A DNA stretch of 64,000 nucleotides from Geobacillus subterraneus (GTDB lineage: Bacteria > Bacillota > Bacilli > Bacillales > Anoxybacillaceae): NCBI RefSeq assembly GCF_001618685.1, contig NZ_CP014342.1, forward strand, positions 1,984,001-2,048,000. The letters run 5' to 3'. A program made the translations under genes and the position numbers. The notes under the pieces are model-generated. The model was not told where the DNA came from and searched no databases. It saw nothing but the letters and a program-made list of their open reading frames with translations. How positions within the stretch are numbered: the first letter of the stretch is position 1; each line of letters starts with the position of its first letter. Shown here one piece after another: positions 57,068-64,000 of this stretch.

Positions 57068-59791
57068 TTATTTAAGCAGTTTTTGCAGTTCATACAGCTT
57101 GTTTAACGCCTCAAGCGGCGTCATCTCAAGCAAATTGACTTCCTTAAGCGCCGCGAGCGCCTTTTTCTCTTTGCCGGACAAGTGCGGCTCGGCAGGCGCC
57201 GGGACGAAGTCGGGAAACATGCTCAACTGTTCAAAGGCCGCTTCGTTTACTGCGTCTGCTCTATCTCCCGCTTCCTGCCTAGCGCTTCGCTCGTCAGCGC
57301 GGCCGGCGGCCGATTTCGCATTTGATTCCAACCCGCGCGGCGGCCGGAGCGCTTCTTTTGTGGCCGCACCATTCTCCGGCCCGGTTTCAAGCCCGTGCGC
57401 AAGGGCGCTGTTTCCAGCCGCTTGCTCGAGCTTGGCTAAAATATCGCGGGCTCGTTCGATGAGCGGAGCAGGCAGCCCGGCCAATTCGGCGACATGGATG
57501 CCGTAGCTGCGGTCAGCTGGTCCGTCGGCGATTTGGTGCAAAAAGACGACCTTGCCGTTTTCTTCGACGGCGCGGGCATGGACGTTGCACAGCCGCTCGA
57601 GCGAGCCTTCTAACGCGGTCAGCTCATGGTAGTGCGTGCTGAACAACGTTTTCGCGCCGATATAGTCGTGAATGTATTCGATCATCGCTTGCGCGAGTGC
57701 CATGCCGTCATACGTCGATGTGCCGCGCCCGATTTCATCGAACAAAATGAGGCTGTTTTGCGTCGCGTAGGCGATGGCGCGGCGCGCCTCGAGCATTTCG
57801 ACCATAAACGTGCTTTGACCGGCCGACAAATCGTCAGCAGCGCCGATGCGGGTAAACACTTGATCGAAAATCGGCAGCACCGCTTGCTCCGCCGGGACGA
57901 AGCAACCGATTTGCGCCATGATGGCGGTGAGCGCCACTTGCCGCATGTACGTGCTTTTCCCGGCCATGTTCGGCCCGGTGATCAGCAGCATTTCCCGCTT
58001 GCGGTTCATATAGCAGTCGTTCGGCACGTATGTTTGCGCGCCGAGCACTTTTTCGACAACCGGGTGGCGGCCGCCTTGAATGGCCAAGACGCGATCGGCG
58101 GAAAATTGCGGGCGCACGTAGCGCCGCTCATCGCTCACCGTCGCCAGCGACTGAAGCACATCAAGCTCAGCGACCGCCTTAGCCAGCTTTTGCAGGCGCG
58201 GAATATATCCTTTCACCTGCTCGCGAATGGCGACAAACAGCTCATATTCGAGCTCTACACTTTTTTCTTCCGCTTCTAAAATGAGCGCCTCTTTTTCTTT
58301 CAACTCAGCGGTAATAAAACGCTCGGCGTTGGCGAGCGTCTGCTTCCGCTCATAGCGTCCTTCCGGAATGAGCGGAAGGTTCGGCTTCGTCACTTCAATA
58401 TAATAGCCGAATACGCGGTTGTAACCGACTTTGAGCGATTTAATGCCGGTCGCTTCCCGCTCTTTCGCCTCCAGTTCGGCGATCCACGCTTTGCCGTTGC
58501 GGCTTGCGTCGCGATAGCGGTCAAGCTGCTCATCATACCCGTCTTTAATGATGTTTCCTTCCTTCACGGAAAGCGGCGGCTGTTCTTGAATGGCGCACTC
58601 AAGCAAAGCGACAAGCTCTTCGCACGGGTCCAGGCGCCCAGCCAGCTCGTCCGCTTCGGCAAGCGGCAGGCTGTCCACCGTCTGGCGAAGCGCTGGCACT
58701 TGAACGAGCGATTTTTTCAGCTGCACGAGATCGCGGGCGTTGGCGTTGCCGTAGGCGATGCGGCCGACGAGCCGCTCGATGTCATAGACGCCGCGCAGCT
58801 TGTCGCGCAGTTCGTGCCGTTCAAAATAGGACGTTTTCAATGTTTCTACGAAATCGAGGCGCCGTTCAATGGCACGCTGGTCAATGAGCGGCCGGTCAAG
58901 CCATTGCTTCAAGAGCCGGCCTCCCATGGCTGTCACCGTCTCATCGAGCAGCCATAGAAGCGATCCTTTCCTCCCTTTTGACCGCACCGTTTCCACTAAC
59001 TCTAAGTGCAGCTTCGAATGCCGGTCCATTTTCATATACTGATCGACCTGGTACAGCTCAGCCGGCTGCAAATGGTCAAGCTGCCGTTTTTGCGTGCGGA
59101 CGAAGTAATGGAGCAGGCGGGCGACCGTCGCCCGCAGCTTTTCTTGCGTCACATGGCCGGCGACGACGCTCCATTCGTCCCGCAGCGATGTTTCGTCTTC
59201 GTACGAGACGGCCGCTCCGTACCGTTCTTTCAGCTCGCGCACCCACTCCTCGGCACTGTCAGAGCCGATGACGATTTCCCGCGCCCCGATGGCGTGCAGC
59301 TCGTTTATCGTCTCCTCCCATGAAGAAAGGAGCGTCAACCGGACTTCGCCGGTCGATAAATCCGCGTAAGCCAATCCGTATGTACCGTCAGCAAACGGCG
59401 TCAGCGTCGCTAAATAATGGTTTTCTTTCTCGATGAGCCCTTTGCCTTCCATGAGCGTGCCCGGAGTAACTAGCTGAACGACTTCGCGGCGCACGACGCC
59501 TTTTGCTGTTTTCGGATCTTCCACTTGTTCGCAAATAGCGACTTTGTAGCCTTTTTCCACGAGTTGTTCAATATAGCCTTGCGCCGAATGGTACGGCACC
59601 CCGCACATCGGCACCCGCTCATCGCCGCCTCCGTCGCGGCTTGTCAATGTAATTTCTAACTCTTGCGCCGCCTTTATAGCGTCATCAAAAAACATTTCAT
59701 AAAAGTCACCGAGCCGAAAAAACAAAAACGCGTCCGGATATTGCGCTTTAATATGCAAATATTGCTGGATCATCGGTGTATACGATGGCAT
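57068..59791 (-). CDS. mutS: DNA mismatch repair protein MutS
   Basis: 907 residues, about 50 longer than B. subtilis MutS. Mismatch-reading motif [15 protein letters not shown] at about residue 25, Walker [14 protein letters not shown], Walker [17 protein letters not shown] and the signature [11 protein letters not shown] region are present. The extra length is a charged, low-complexity linker near residues 800-875 ([40 protein letters not shown]). After it comes EQLSMFPDF, a likely sliding-clamp binding motif of the QLSMF type, then the C-terminal helix-turn-helix. First gene of mutS-mutL. Confidence 0.97.
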   Translation of the reverse strand: MPSYTPMIQQYLHIKAQYPDAFLFFRLGDFYEMFFDDAIKAAQELEITLTSRDGGGDERVPMCGVPYHSAQGYIEQLVEKGYKVAICEQVEDPKTAKGVVRREVVQLVTPGTLMEGKGLIEKENHYLATLTPFADGTYGLAYADLSTGEVRLTLLSSWEETINELHAIGAREIVIGSDSAEEWVRELKERYGAAVSYEDETSLRDEWSVVAGHVTQEKLRATVARLLHYFVRTQKRQLDHLQPAELYQVDQYMKMDRHSKLHLELVETVRSKGRKGSLLWLLDETVTAMGGRLLKQWLDRPLIDQRAIERRLDFVETLKTSYFERHELRDKLRGVYDIERLVGRIAYGNANARDLVQLKKSLVQVPALRQTVDSLPLAEADELAGRLDPCEELVALLECAIQEQPPLSVKEGNIIKDGYDEQLDRYRDASRNGKAWIAELEAKEREATGIKSLKVGYNRVFGYYIEVTKPNLPLIPEGRYERKQTLANAERFITAELKEKEALILEAEEKSVELEYELFVAIREQVKGYIPRLQKLAKAVAELDVLQSLATVSDERRYVRPQFSADRVLAIQGGRHPVVEKVLGAQTYVPNDCYMNRKREMLLITGPNMAGKSTYMRQVALTAIMAQIGCFVPAEQAVLPIFDQVFTRIGAADDLSAGQSTFMVEMLEARRAIAYATQNSLILFDEIGRGTSTYDGMALAQAMIEYIHDYIGAKTLFSTHYHELTALEGSLERLCNVHARAVEENGKVVFLHQIADGPADRSYGIHVAELAGLPAPLIERARDILAKLEQAAGNSALAHGLETGPENGAATKEALRPPRGLESNAKSAAGRADERSARQEAGDRADAVNEAAFEQLSMFPDFVPAPAEPHLSGKEKKALAALKEVNLLEMTPLEALNKLYELQKLLK

Positions 59792-59856
59792 TATTTCTCC
59801 CCAACCTTTTCGGCCAACAGACCGTTGATTGCGCTACTATTATAACAAGCGGCAAA

Positions 59857-59888
59857 AGAAAAAACTAGGAAAGAAATTTCCTAGTTTT
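59857..59888 (-). terminator. Terminator after cotE
   Basis: AAAACTAGGAAA and TTTCCTAGTTTT pair around a four-base loop; TTCTTTTG follows on the minus strand. Confidence 0.88.
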
Positions 59889-60435
59889 ACTCTTCTTCGC
59901 CGAGCAACAGGTCCGGGCTTAAATCTTCCAATTCTTCGTCAAGGTCGTCGTCATCGCAAAAATCGTCGTCTTTGCCGCACCCTTCTGGGTTGATGGCGAC
60001 ACACACTTTCGTTTCGCCGATCACTTCGGCGACAAACTCCCGCTCGACATCGACGACGATTTTGTTGCCGTTCGGCGAAATGGTGCATTCAAGGCAGTTT
60101 GGCTGCTGGATGACGCGGACGATAATATCGGTATCGTCGCTAATTAAATTGTCTTTATCGCGATATTTTAACTTGACCACATCGGTGTACGAGACCGTTT
60201 CCGTGACGACTTCCGTTTTCGTATTGTTGTTGTATGAATACCAGACGTTAATGTCGTAGTGGCCGTGAATTTCCACCGTTTTATCGCATTTTTTCGCTTC
60301 ATAGCGGTGATTGATGATCCAGCAGCCGAGAATGCTTGACGGGCGGTTCGGCGCCGTCACCGTATGGGTCGATTGCGTGAACTTGCGGCCTTTGCCGACA
60401 ACGGCTTTTGTAATAATTTCTCTGTATTCAGACAT
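59887..60435 (-). CDS. cotE: Outer spore coat morphogenetic protein CotE
   Basis: 182 residues. N-terminal [20 protein letters not shown], central [20 protein letters not shown] and the very acidic tail ([20 protein letters not shown]) are those of CotE. It forms the ring on which the outer coat assembles in the mother cell. GGAGGG precedes the ATG. A consensus sigma-E promoter lies 94 bp upstream. Gene order miaB-ricA-cotE-mutS-mutL matches B. subtilis. Confidence 0.97.
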   Translation of the reverse strand: MSEYREIITKAVVGKGRKFTQSTHTVTAPNRPSSILGCWIINHRYEAKKCDKTVEIHGHYDINVWYSYNNNTKTEVVTETVSYTDVVKLKYRDKDNLISDDTDIIVRVIQQPNCLECTISPNGNKIVVDVEREFVAEVIGETKVCVAINPEGCGKDDDFCDDDDLDEELEDLSPDLLLGEEE

Positions 60436-60528
60436 CGAACGGAACCCTCCTCAAATGAATCTTCATTTCATCCTATGCGTGATCTCCGCTAATGTGCACA
60501 GCAAATGAATCATTATTCCGTATAGTTC

Positions 60529-60558
60529 ATTGTATGCATGTGTTCCGTTCAATGTGCC
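60529..60558 (-). promoter_or_regulatory. Sigma-E promoter of cotE
   Basis: Minus-strand GGCACATT (60551-60558) and CATACAAT (60529-60536), 14 bp apart. The -10 matches the sigma-E consensus CATACANT exactly. A CATAGGATG stretch closer to the gene could be a second, sigma-K-like element, with less support. Confidence 0.78.
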
Positions 60559-60617
60559 TGCTTTTTCACCACCGAACAGCCGCGCTGATCAGACGAGGGT
60601 CAGACGCCTGCCGATCG

Positions 60618-60661
60618 GAAAAAGACTCGTTGCCTAGCGCATCGCTGCAAGAGGCTTTTTC
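60618..60661. repeat. Inverted repeat upstream of the cotE promoter
   Basis: GAAAAAG-A-CTC (618-628) and GAG-G-CTTTTTC (651-661) pair apart from one mismatch, loop 22 bases. It is flanked by T on either strand and may be an extra terminator between ricA and cotE. The rest of 60562-60736 shows no gene. Confidence 0.55.
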
Positions 60662-60736
60662 GAAAACGTTCCGCGCCGCCTGCACGCACAAAAAAGCCCC
60701 TAAACCGTCCTTGCAGGCCCGCTGCCCATGACAAAT

Positions 60737-60766
60737 GAAAAAAGCGCCCGAAAGGACGCTTTTTTG
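60737..60766 (-). terminator. Terminator after ricA
   Basis: AAAAAAGCG and CGCTTTTTT arms with a GGACC-like upper stem and one mismatch; six T end the minus-strand hairpin. Confidence 0.85.
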
Positions 60767-60770
60767 TTCG

Positions 60771-61202
60771 TTAATGGCAGCCGCCATGCTTGTTGTAGCG
60801 AAGCGCGGCGCCCGTTTCACCGCGCAGCACATCGCCGCCGGTCGATGCAAGAATTTCATCAGTCACCGTATTGGAAATCGTCGAGGCGATGAGCTGAAGC
60901 AAATCGTTCACATCGGCTTGCGATTGCTGAAATTCGCTGACGATCGGAATTTGCTCCAGTTGCTCATAAATGGCGTCGATTTTCGCCTCGACGCGCTTCA
61001 GCGCTTCATGTTTGCCGTAGTGCTGGAGGTTGACCGCTTGTTTTTGCAGCGACTTTAACTCATTGATTAACGTGCGCACTTTTTCGTTTTGGTGGATTTT
61101 TTCTTCCGCCCGTTTGAAAAAGTCGACTTCTTCCGTTTCAGCGATCATTTTCGCCAGCTGCTTCGCCTTCGCCAAAATCTCGTCCCGCGTATATTTTGCC
61201 AT
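60771..61202 (-). CDS. ricA: RicA (YmcA), Ric complex subunit
   Basis: 143 residues, helical (YTRDEILAKAKQLAKMIAET, QNEKVRTLINELKSLQKQAV) with a C-terminal GETGAALRYNKHGGCH tail holding a conserved Cys. With YlbF (RicF) and YaaT (RicT) it forms the Y/Ric complex, which carries iron-sulfur clusters and, in B. subtilis, helps RNase Y process mRNAs and speeds Spo0A activation. It directly follows miaB, as in B. subtilis (ymcB-ymcA). Confidence 0.93.
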   Translation of the reverse strand: MAKYTRDEILAKAKQLAKMIAETEEVDFFKRAEEKIHQNEKVRTLINELKSLQKQAVNLQHYGKHEALKRVEAKIDAIYEQLEQIPIVSEFQQSQADVNDLLQLIASTISNTVTDEILASTGGDVLRGETGAALRYNKHGGCH

Positions 61203-61203
61203 C

Positions 61204-62775
61204 TTAGTTCACCTCGATCGCTTCATTCACTAATTCGCCCGTCAACGTCCACGTTTTCGCCTGCGTAATGCGCACGTTGACCAACTGGCCGACGAGCGAT
61301 TTCGGGCCGACGAAGTGGACAAGCTTGTTTTTGCGCGTATATCCCGCTAGCACATCTGGATTCGTTTTGCTTTCGCCTTCAACGAGCACTTCGACGACTT
61401 GACCCTCGTATTGTTTCATTTTCTTCGCCGCAATCTCCTGAACGAGGGCGTTCAGGCGCTGAAGCCGCTCTTTTTTCACTTCCATCGGCACGTTGTCATT
61501 CATTTTCGCCGCCGGGGTGCCTTCACGCGGCGAGTAAATGAACGTATACGCCGAATCAAACTGGACTTCACGGTAAAGCGACAACGTTTCTTCAAACTGC
61601 TCGTCCGTTTCGTTCGGAAAGCCGACGATAATGTCGGTCGTCAACGCGACATCCGGAATGGCCGCTTTAATTTTGCGGACGAGTTCCAAATACTCCTCGC
61701 GTGTATATTTCCGCCCCATCATTTTCAAAATTTCCGTGCTGCCCGATTGCACCGGCAAATGAATATGTTCGACTAAATTGCCGCGCTTGGCAAGCACTTC
61801 GATGAGCCGGTCGTCAAAGTCGCGCGGATGGCTTGTCGTAAAGCGGATGCGCGCGATATCAATTTTGCGCAGCTCGTCCATCAAATCGCCAAGGCCGTAT
61901 TGAATATCGTTGAAGTCTTTCCCGTAGGCGTTGACGTTTTGCCCGAGCAGCGTAATTTCTTTGTAGCCTTGGGCCGCGAGCTGGCGCACTTCTTGGATGA
62001 TGTCTTCCGGACGGCGGCTTCGCTCCTTGCCGCGCGTGTACGGAACGATGCAGTACGTGCAAAACTTGTCGCAGCCGTACATAATGTTGACCCATGCTTT
62101 AATGTCGCCTTTGCGCACCTTCGGTAAGTTTTCGACGACATCGCCTTCTTTCGACCATACTTCGACGACCATTTCCTTCGACATGTACGCCTCATGCAAA
62201 ATGTACGGCAGGCGATGGATGTTGTGCGTGCCGAAAATCATGTCGACATACTGGTATTGTTTTAAGATTTTATTGACAACCGCTTCTTCTTGCGACATAC
62301 AGCCGCATACGCCAAGCAGCAAATCCGGGTTCGTCGTTTTGAGCGGCTTTAAGTAGCCGAGTTCGCCGAACACTTTGTTTTCCGCATTTTCGCGGATCGC
62401 ACACGTGTTGAGCAAAATGACGTTCGCCTCTTCCGGACGGTCGGTCGGCTCATAGCCGAGCGCCATGAAAATGCCGGCCATCACTTCCGTGTCATGCTCG
62501 TTCATCTGGCAGCCGTACGTGCGGATGTAAAACTTCCGCCCGCGCCCCATGCCCCGGAACTCATCCGGAATCGTAAAGTCTTTCACATACTGCACTTCTT
62601 CCTTGCCGCGTTTTTTCGCCTCTTTTAAGTTGGGCGGAAGAAAGACGCTCGTGAAATATTTCTCATAGTCTTTCGTCGTTTTTGCTTTCAGCCGATCCAA
62701 GTCGGATTTTCTGTCCGCTGGATGGCTGGCTGTTTGAATTTGTCCGGTTTGTTCCAAACGTTGCTTTTCGTTCAT
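61204..62775 (-). CDS. miaB: tRNA-2-methylthio-N6-dimethylallyladenosine synthase
   Basis: 523 residues. Three cysteines of the N-terminal auxiliary cluster ([33 protein letters not shown]), the radical-SAM CxxxCxxC in [20 protein letters not shown], and a C-terminal TRAM domain ([16 protein letters not shown] onward). It adds the methylthio group to i6A37 in tRNA, after MiaA. The ~60-residue charged N-terminal extension is usual for Bacillus. AGGAAAGGAG precedes the ATG. Confidence 0.97.
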   Translation of the reverse strand: MNEKQRLEQTGQIQTASHPADRKSDLDRLKAKTTKDYEKYFTSVFLPPNLKEAKKRGKEEVQYVKDFTIPDEFRGMGRGRKFYIRTYGCQMNEHDTEVMAGIFMALGYEPTDRPEEANVILLNTCAIRENAENKVFGELGYLKPLKTTNPDLLLGVCGCMSQEEAVVNKILKQYQYVDMIFGTHNIHRLPYILHEAYMSKEMVVEVWSKEGDVVENLPKVRKGDIKAWVNIMYGCDKFCTYCIVPYTRGKERSRRPEDIIQEVRQLAAQGYKEITLLGQNVNAYGKDFNDIQYGLGDLMDELRKIDIARIRFTTSHPRDFDDRLIEVLAKRGNLVEHIHLPVQSGSTEILKMMGRKYTREEYLELVRKIKAAIPDVALTTDIIVGFPNETDEQFEETLSLYREVQFDSAYTFIYSPREGTPAAKMNDNVPMEVKKERLQRLNALVQEIAAKKMKQYEGQVVEVLVEGESKTNPDVLAGYTRKNKLVHFVGPKSLVGQLVNVRITQAKTWTLTGELVNEAIEVN

Positions 62776-62885
62776 AACAATCTCCTTTCCTCGTCAAATG
62801 TTTGAACGCACACAGCCAGGCGGCTTTCATTTTCGCGGCCGCCCATGTTGTCTCGGCAAATTTCTTCCATCACACACACTACCAT

Positions 62886-62914
62886 AGTATATCGCGGGTG
62901 ACAATGAAACACAA
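62886..62914 (-). promoter_or_regulatory. Sigma-A promoter of miaB-ricA
   Basis: TTGTGT (62909-62914) and TATACT (62886-62891) on the minus strand, 17 bp apart. Confidence 0.65.
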
Positions 62915-62932
62915 TGGTTTTTGTTCCGGATG

Positions 62933-62950
62933 TCCGGAACATGTTATAAT
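62933..62950. promoter_or_regulatory. Perfect palindrome upstream of the miaB promoter
   Basis: GTTCCGGA-TG-TCCGGAAC: 8-bp arms with a two-base centre, 18 bp above the miaB -35. It looks like an operator for a dimeric regulator. On the plus strand it also sits between TTGTTC (62932-62937) and TATAAT (62955-62960). Confidence 0.6.
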
Positions 62951-62962
62951 AGCAAAAAAACA

Positions 62963-63000
62963 CCCGATGAGGCAAGTCCCCATCGGGCGTGAATCATTTC
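62963..63000 (-). terminator. Terminator after korB
   Basis: CCCGATG and CATCGGG (973-979 and 991-997) pair; seven T follow on the minus strand. Confidence 0.88.
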
Positions 63001-63005
63001 CATTT

Positions 63006-63872
63006 TTACATAAACTCCGCGACCAGTTCAGCAAATTTTTCTTTGCTTAGTTTCAAATCCGCTTCAGAAAGCGGCGTCTCGCTGTAACCGGGGACAAGCT
63101 CTTGGTACGACTTTTGCTCTTGATTTTGGTAGATGAGCCCGGTGACAAGCCCGTTATATTTCATCACCGTTTGCATCGCCATCTCCCGGTTGGATGGATC
63201 GTACCCTTCGATGTCGTCCACTTTCACCAAATGCTCTTTAAACCATTCGTACGTGTTCACTTTATTGTATGTGACGCACGGGCTAAAGACGTTGATGAGC
63301 GAAAAGCCTTTATGTTTGACGCCTTCTTCAATTAAGCTTGTCAACTCTTTTAAGTCGCTCGAGAAGCTTTGCGCGACAAACGTCGCTCCGGCGCTCAAAG
63401 CGATTTCAAGCGGCGACAACGCCGGCTCGATCGATCCTTGCGGCGTGCTTTTTGTTTTAAATCCGGCGGCGCTGCGCGGCGATGTTTGCCCTTTCGTCAG
63501 CCCGTAAATTTGGTTGTCCATGACGATGTACGTAATGTCGATGTTGCGGCGAATGGCGTGAACCGTGTGCCCCATGCCGATTGCAAATCCGTCGCCGTCG
63601 CCGCCGGCGGCGATGACCGTCAAGTCGCGGTTCGCCATTTTCACTCCTTGGGCAAGCGGCAAAGCGCGTCCGTGCGTGCCGTGAAACCCGTAAGAGTGAA
63701 TGTAGCCGGAAATGCGACCCGAACAGCCGATCCCGGAAATGACAGCCAGCTGGTGCGGTTCCAACCCGAGGTTGGCGGCTGCGCGCTGGATGGCGGCTTG
63801 AACAGAAAAGTCGCCGCAGCCCGGGCACCAGTTTGGCTTCACATCATTGCGGAAATCTTTAAAGGTGGCCAT
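63006..63872 (-). CDS. korB: 2-oxoacid:ferredoxin oxidoreductase beta subunit
   Basis: 288 residues. The ThDP-binding signature GGDGDGFAIGMGHTVHAIRR ... NIDITYIVMDNQIYGLTKGQ is clear, and WCPGCGDFSV with GIGCSGRISGYIHSYGFHGT near the N-terminus provides the cluster and domain motifs of the KorB/PorB family. With KorA it oxidises 2-oxoglutarate (or another 2-oxoacid) to the acyl-CoA, reducing ferredoxin. The frame overlaps the end of korA by 34 bp, suggesting translational coupling. Confidence 0.94.
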   Translation of the reverse strand: MATFKDFRNDVKPNWCPGCGDFSVQAAIQRAAANLGLEPHQLAVISGIGCSGRISGYIHSYGFHGTHGRALPLAQGVKMANRDLTVIAAGGDGDGFAIGMGHTVHAIRRNIDITYIVMDNQIYGLTKGQTSPRSAAGFKTKSTPQGSIEPALSPLEIALSAGATFVAQSFSSDLKELTSLIEEGVKHKGFSLINVFSPCVTYNKVNTYEWFKEHLVKVDDIEGYDPSNREMAMQTVMKYNGLVTGLIYQNQEQKSYQELVPGYSETPLSEADLKLSKEKFAELVAEFM

Positions 63873-64000
63873 TGTGCTAACAACTCCTTACATTTGGTAT
63901 AAACGTCGCCTGGCAAGAATGGATTGCCGTCAAATTTCAAGACGCTTGCGATTTTATCGGCATGCCCGACGTTCATTTTCAACAAGCTCGCCAATTGCCC
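63839..64000 (-). CDS. korA: 2-oxoacid:ferredoxin oxidoreductase alpha subunit, C-terminal end (runs off right edge)
   Basis: 54 codons including the stop are visible on the minus strand: GQLASLLKMNVGHADKIASV, then LKFDGNPFLPGDVYTKCKEL and LAQWPPLKISAMM. This is the usual C-terminal end of KorA/PorA, which ends with a Lys-x-x-Gly-x-Pro-Phe segment. The rest lies beyond the window. The 34-bp overlap with korB supports co-expression of the two subunits. Confidence 0.85.
   Translation of the reverse strand, partial: GQLASLLKMNVGHADKIASVLKFDGNPFLPGDVYTKCKELLAQWPPLKISAMM

Overview
The window looks like a chromosomal segment of a thermophilic, spore-forming Bacillaceae, most probably Geobacillus of the kaustophilus/thermoleovorans group. 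The evidence is GC-rich coding sequence, B. subtilis-type gene order and operator motifs, many sporulation genes, and a cold-shock protein at 10435 that, as I remember it, is the same 66-residue protein as Bc-Csp of Bacillus caldolyticus. No rRNA, tRNA, CRISPR array or prophage is visible. The only mobile DNA is a decayed IS200/IS605-type tnpB remnant at about 3.8-4.4 kb.

Layout. 0-3.1 kb: histidine utilisation (hutG, an AraC-type regulator, start of hutU, minus strand). 3.2-6.4 kb: two hotdog thioesterases, the tnpB remnant, and a SAM (S-box) riboswitch controlling a small unknown protein plus a glyoxalase-like protein. 6.6-9.3 kb: glpF-glpK with promoter, cre site and leader terminator. 9.2-10.1 kb: a short Spo0M-like gene with its own promoter, cre and leader hairpin, then an unknown 83-residue protein. 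10.2-12.4 kb: cold-shock gene, DUF2564 protein, ypeQ-ypeP. 12.6-18.3 kb: a DMT permease, a YuiD-like protein, spore proteins sspL, sspO and sspP, and acnA. 18.7-20.2 kb: a LysM cell-wall hydrolase and yneK.

20.4-33.2 kb follows the B. subtilis ccdC-ccdB-ccdA / yneF-sirA-tkt-ynzC-yneB-yneA-lexA / glnA-glnR order. A heterodimeric ABC exporter pair and a Spo0E-like gene sit between ccdA and yneF. 33.2-35.8 kb: ynbB and hflX. 35.9-38.2 kb: a TRIC-like channel, a second DMT permease and a Uma2 protein. 38.3-46.0 kb: a six-gene minus-strand acyl-CoA operon (two AMP-forming ligases, acyl-CoA dehydrogenase, CaiB-type CoA-transferase, 3-hydroxyacyl-CoA dehydrogenase, thiolase) lying between hflX and spoVK. 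46.1-48.6 kb: spoVK, hfq, miaA. 48.7-54.9 kb: chemoreceptor, MFS exporter, BCCT transporter and a LytE-type endopeptidase. 55.1-62.8 kb: mutL, mutS, cotE, ricA, miaB. 63.0-64.0 kb: korB and the end of korA.

Shared themes are carbon control (cre at glpF and at the Spo0M-like gene, a dyad at acnA), nitrogen control (GlnR), SOS control (three LexA-type boxes between yneA and lexA), cell-wall control (WalR-type repeats upstream of both LysM hydrolases), and sporulation (sigma-G and sigma-E promoter matches, SirA, CotE, SpoVK). No wholly new multi-gene system stands out. The best leads are regulatory: the S-box operon with an unknown first gene, the Spo0M-like leader, the cold-shock 5' leader, the repeated palindromic motif at 11.3-11.4 kb, and the palindrome at the miaB promoter.
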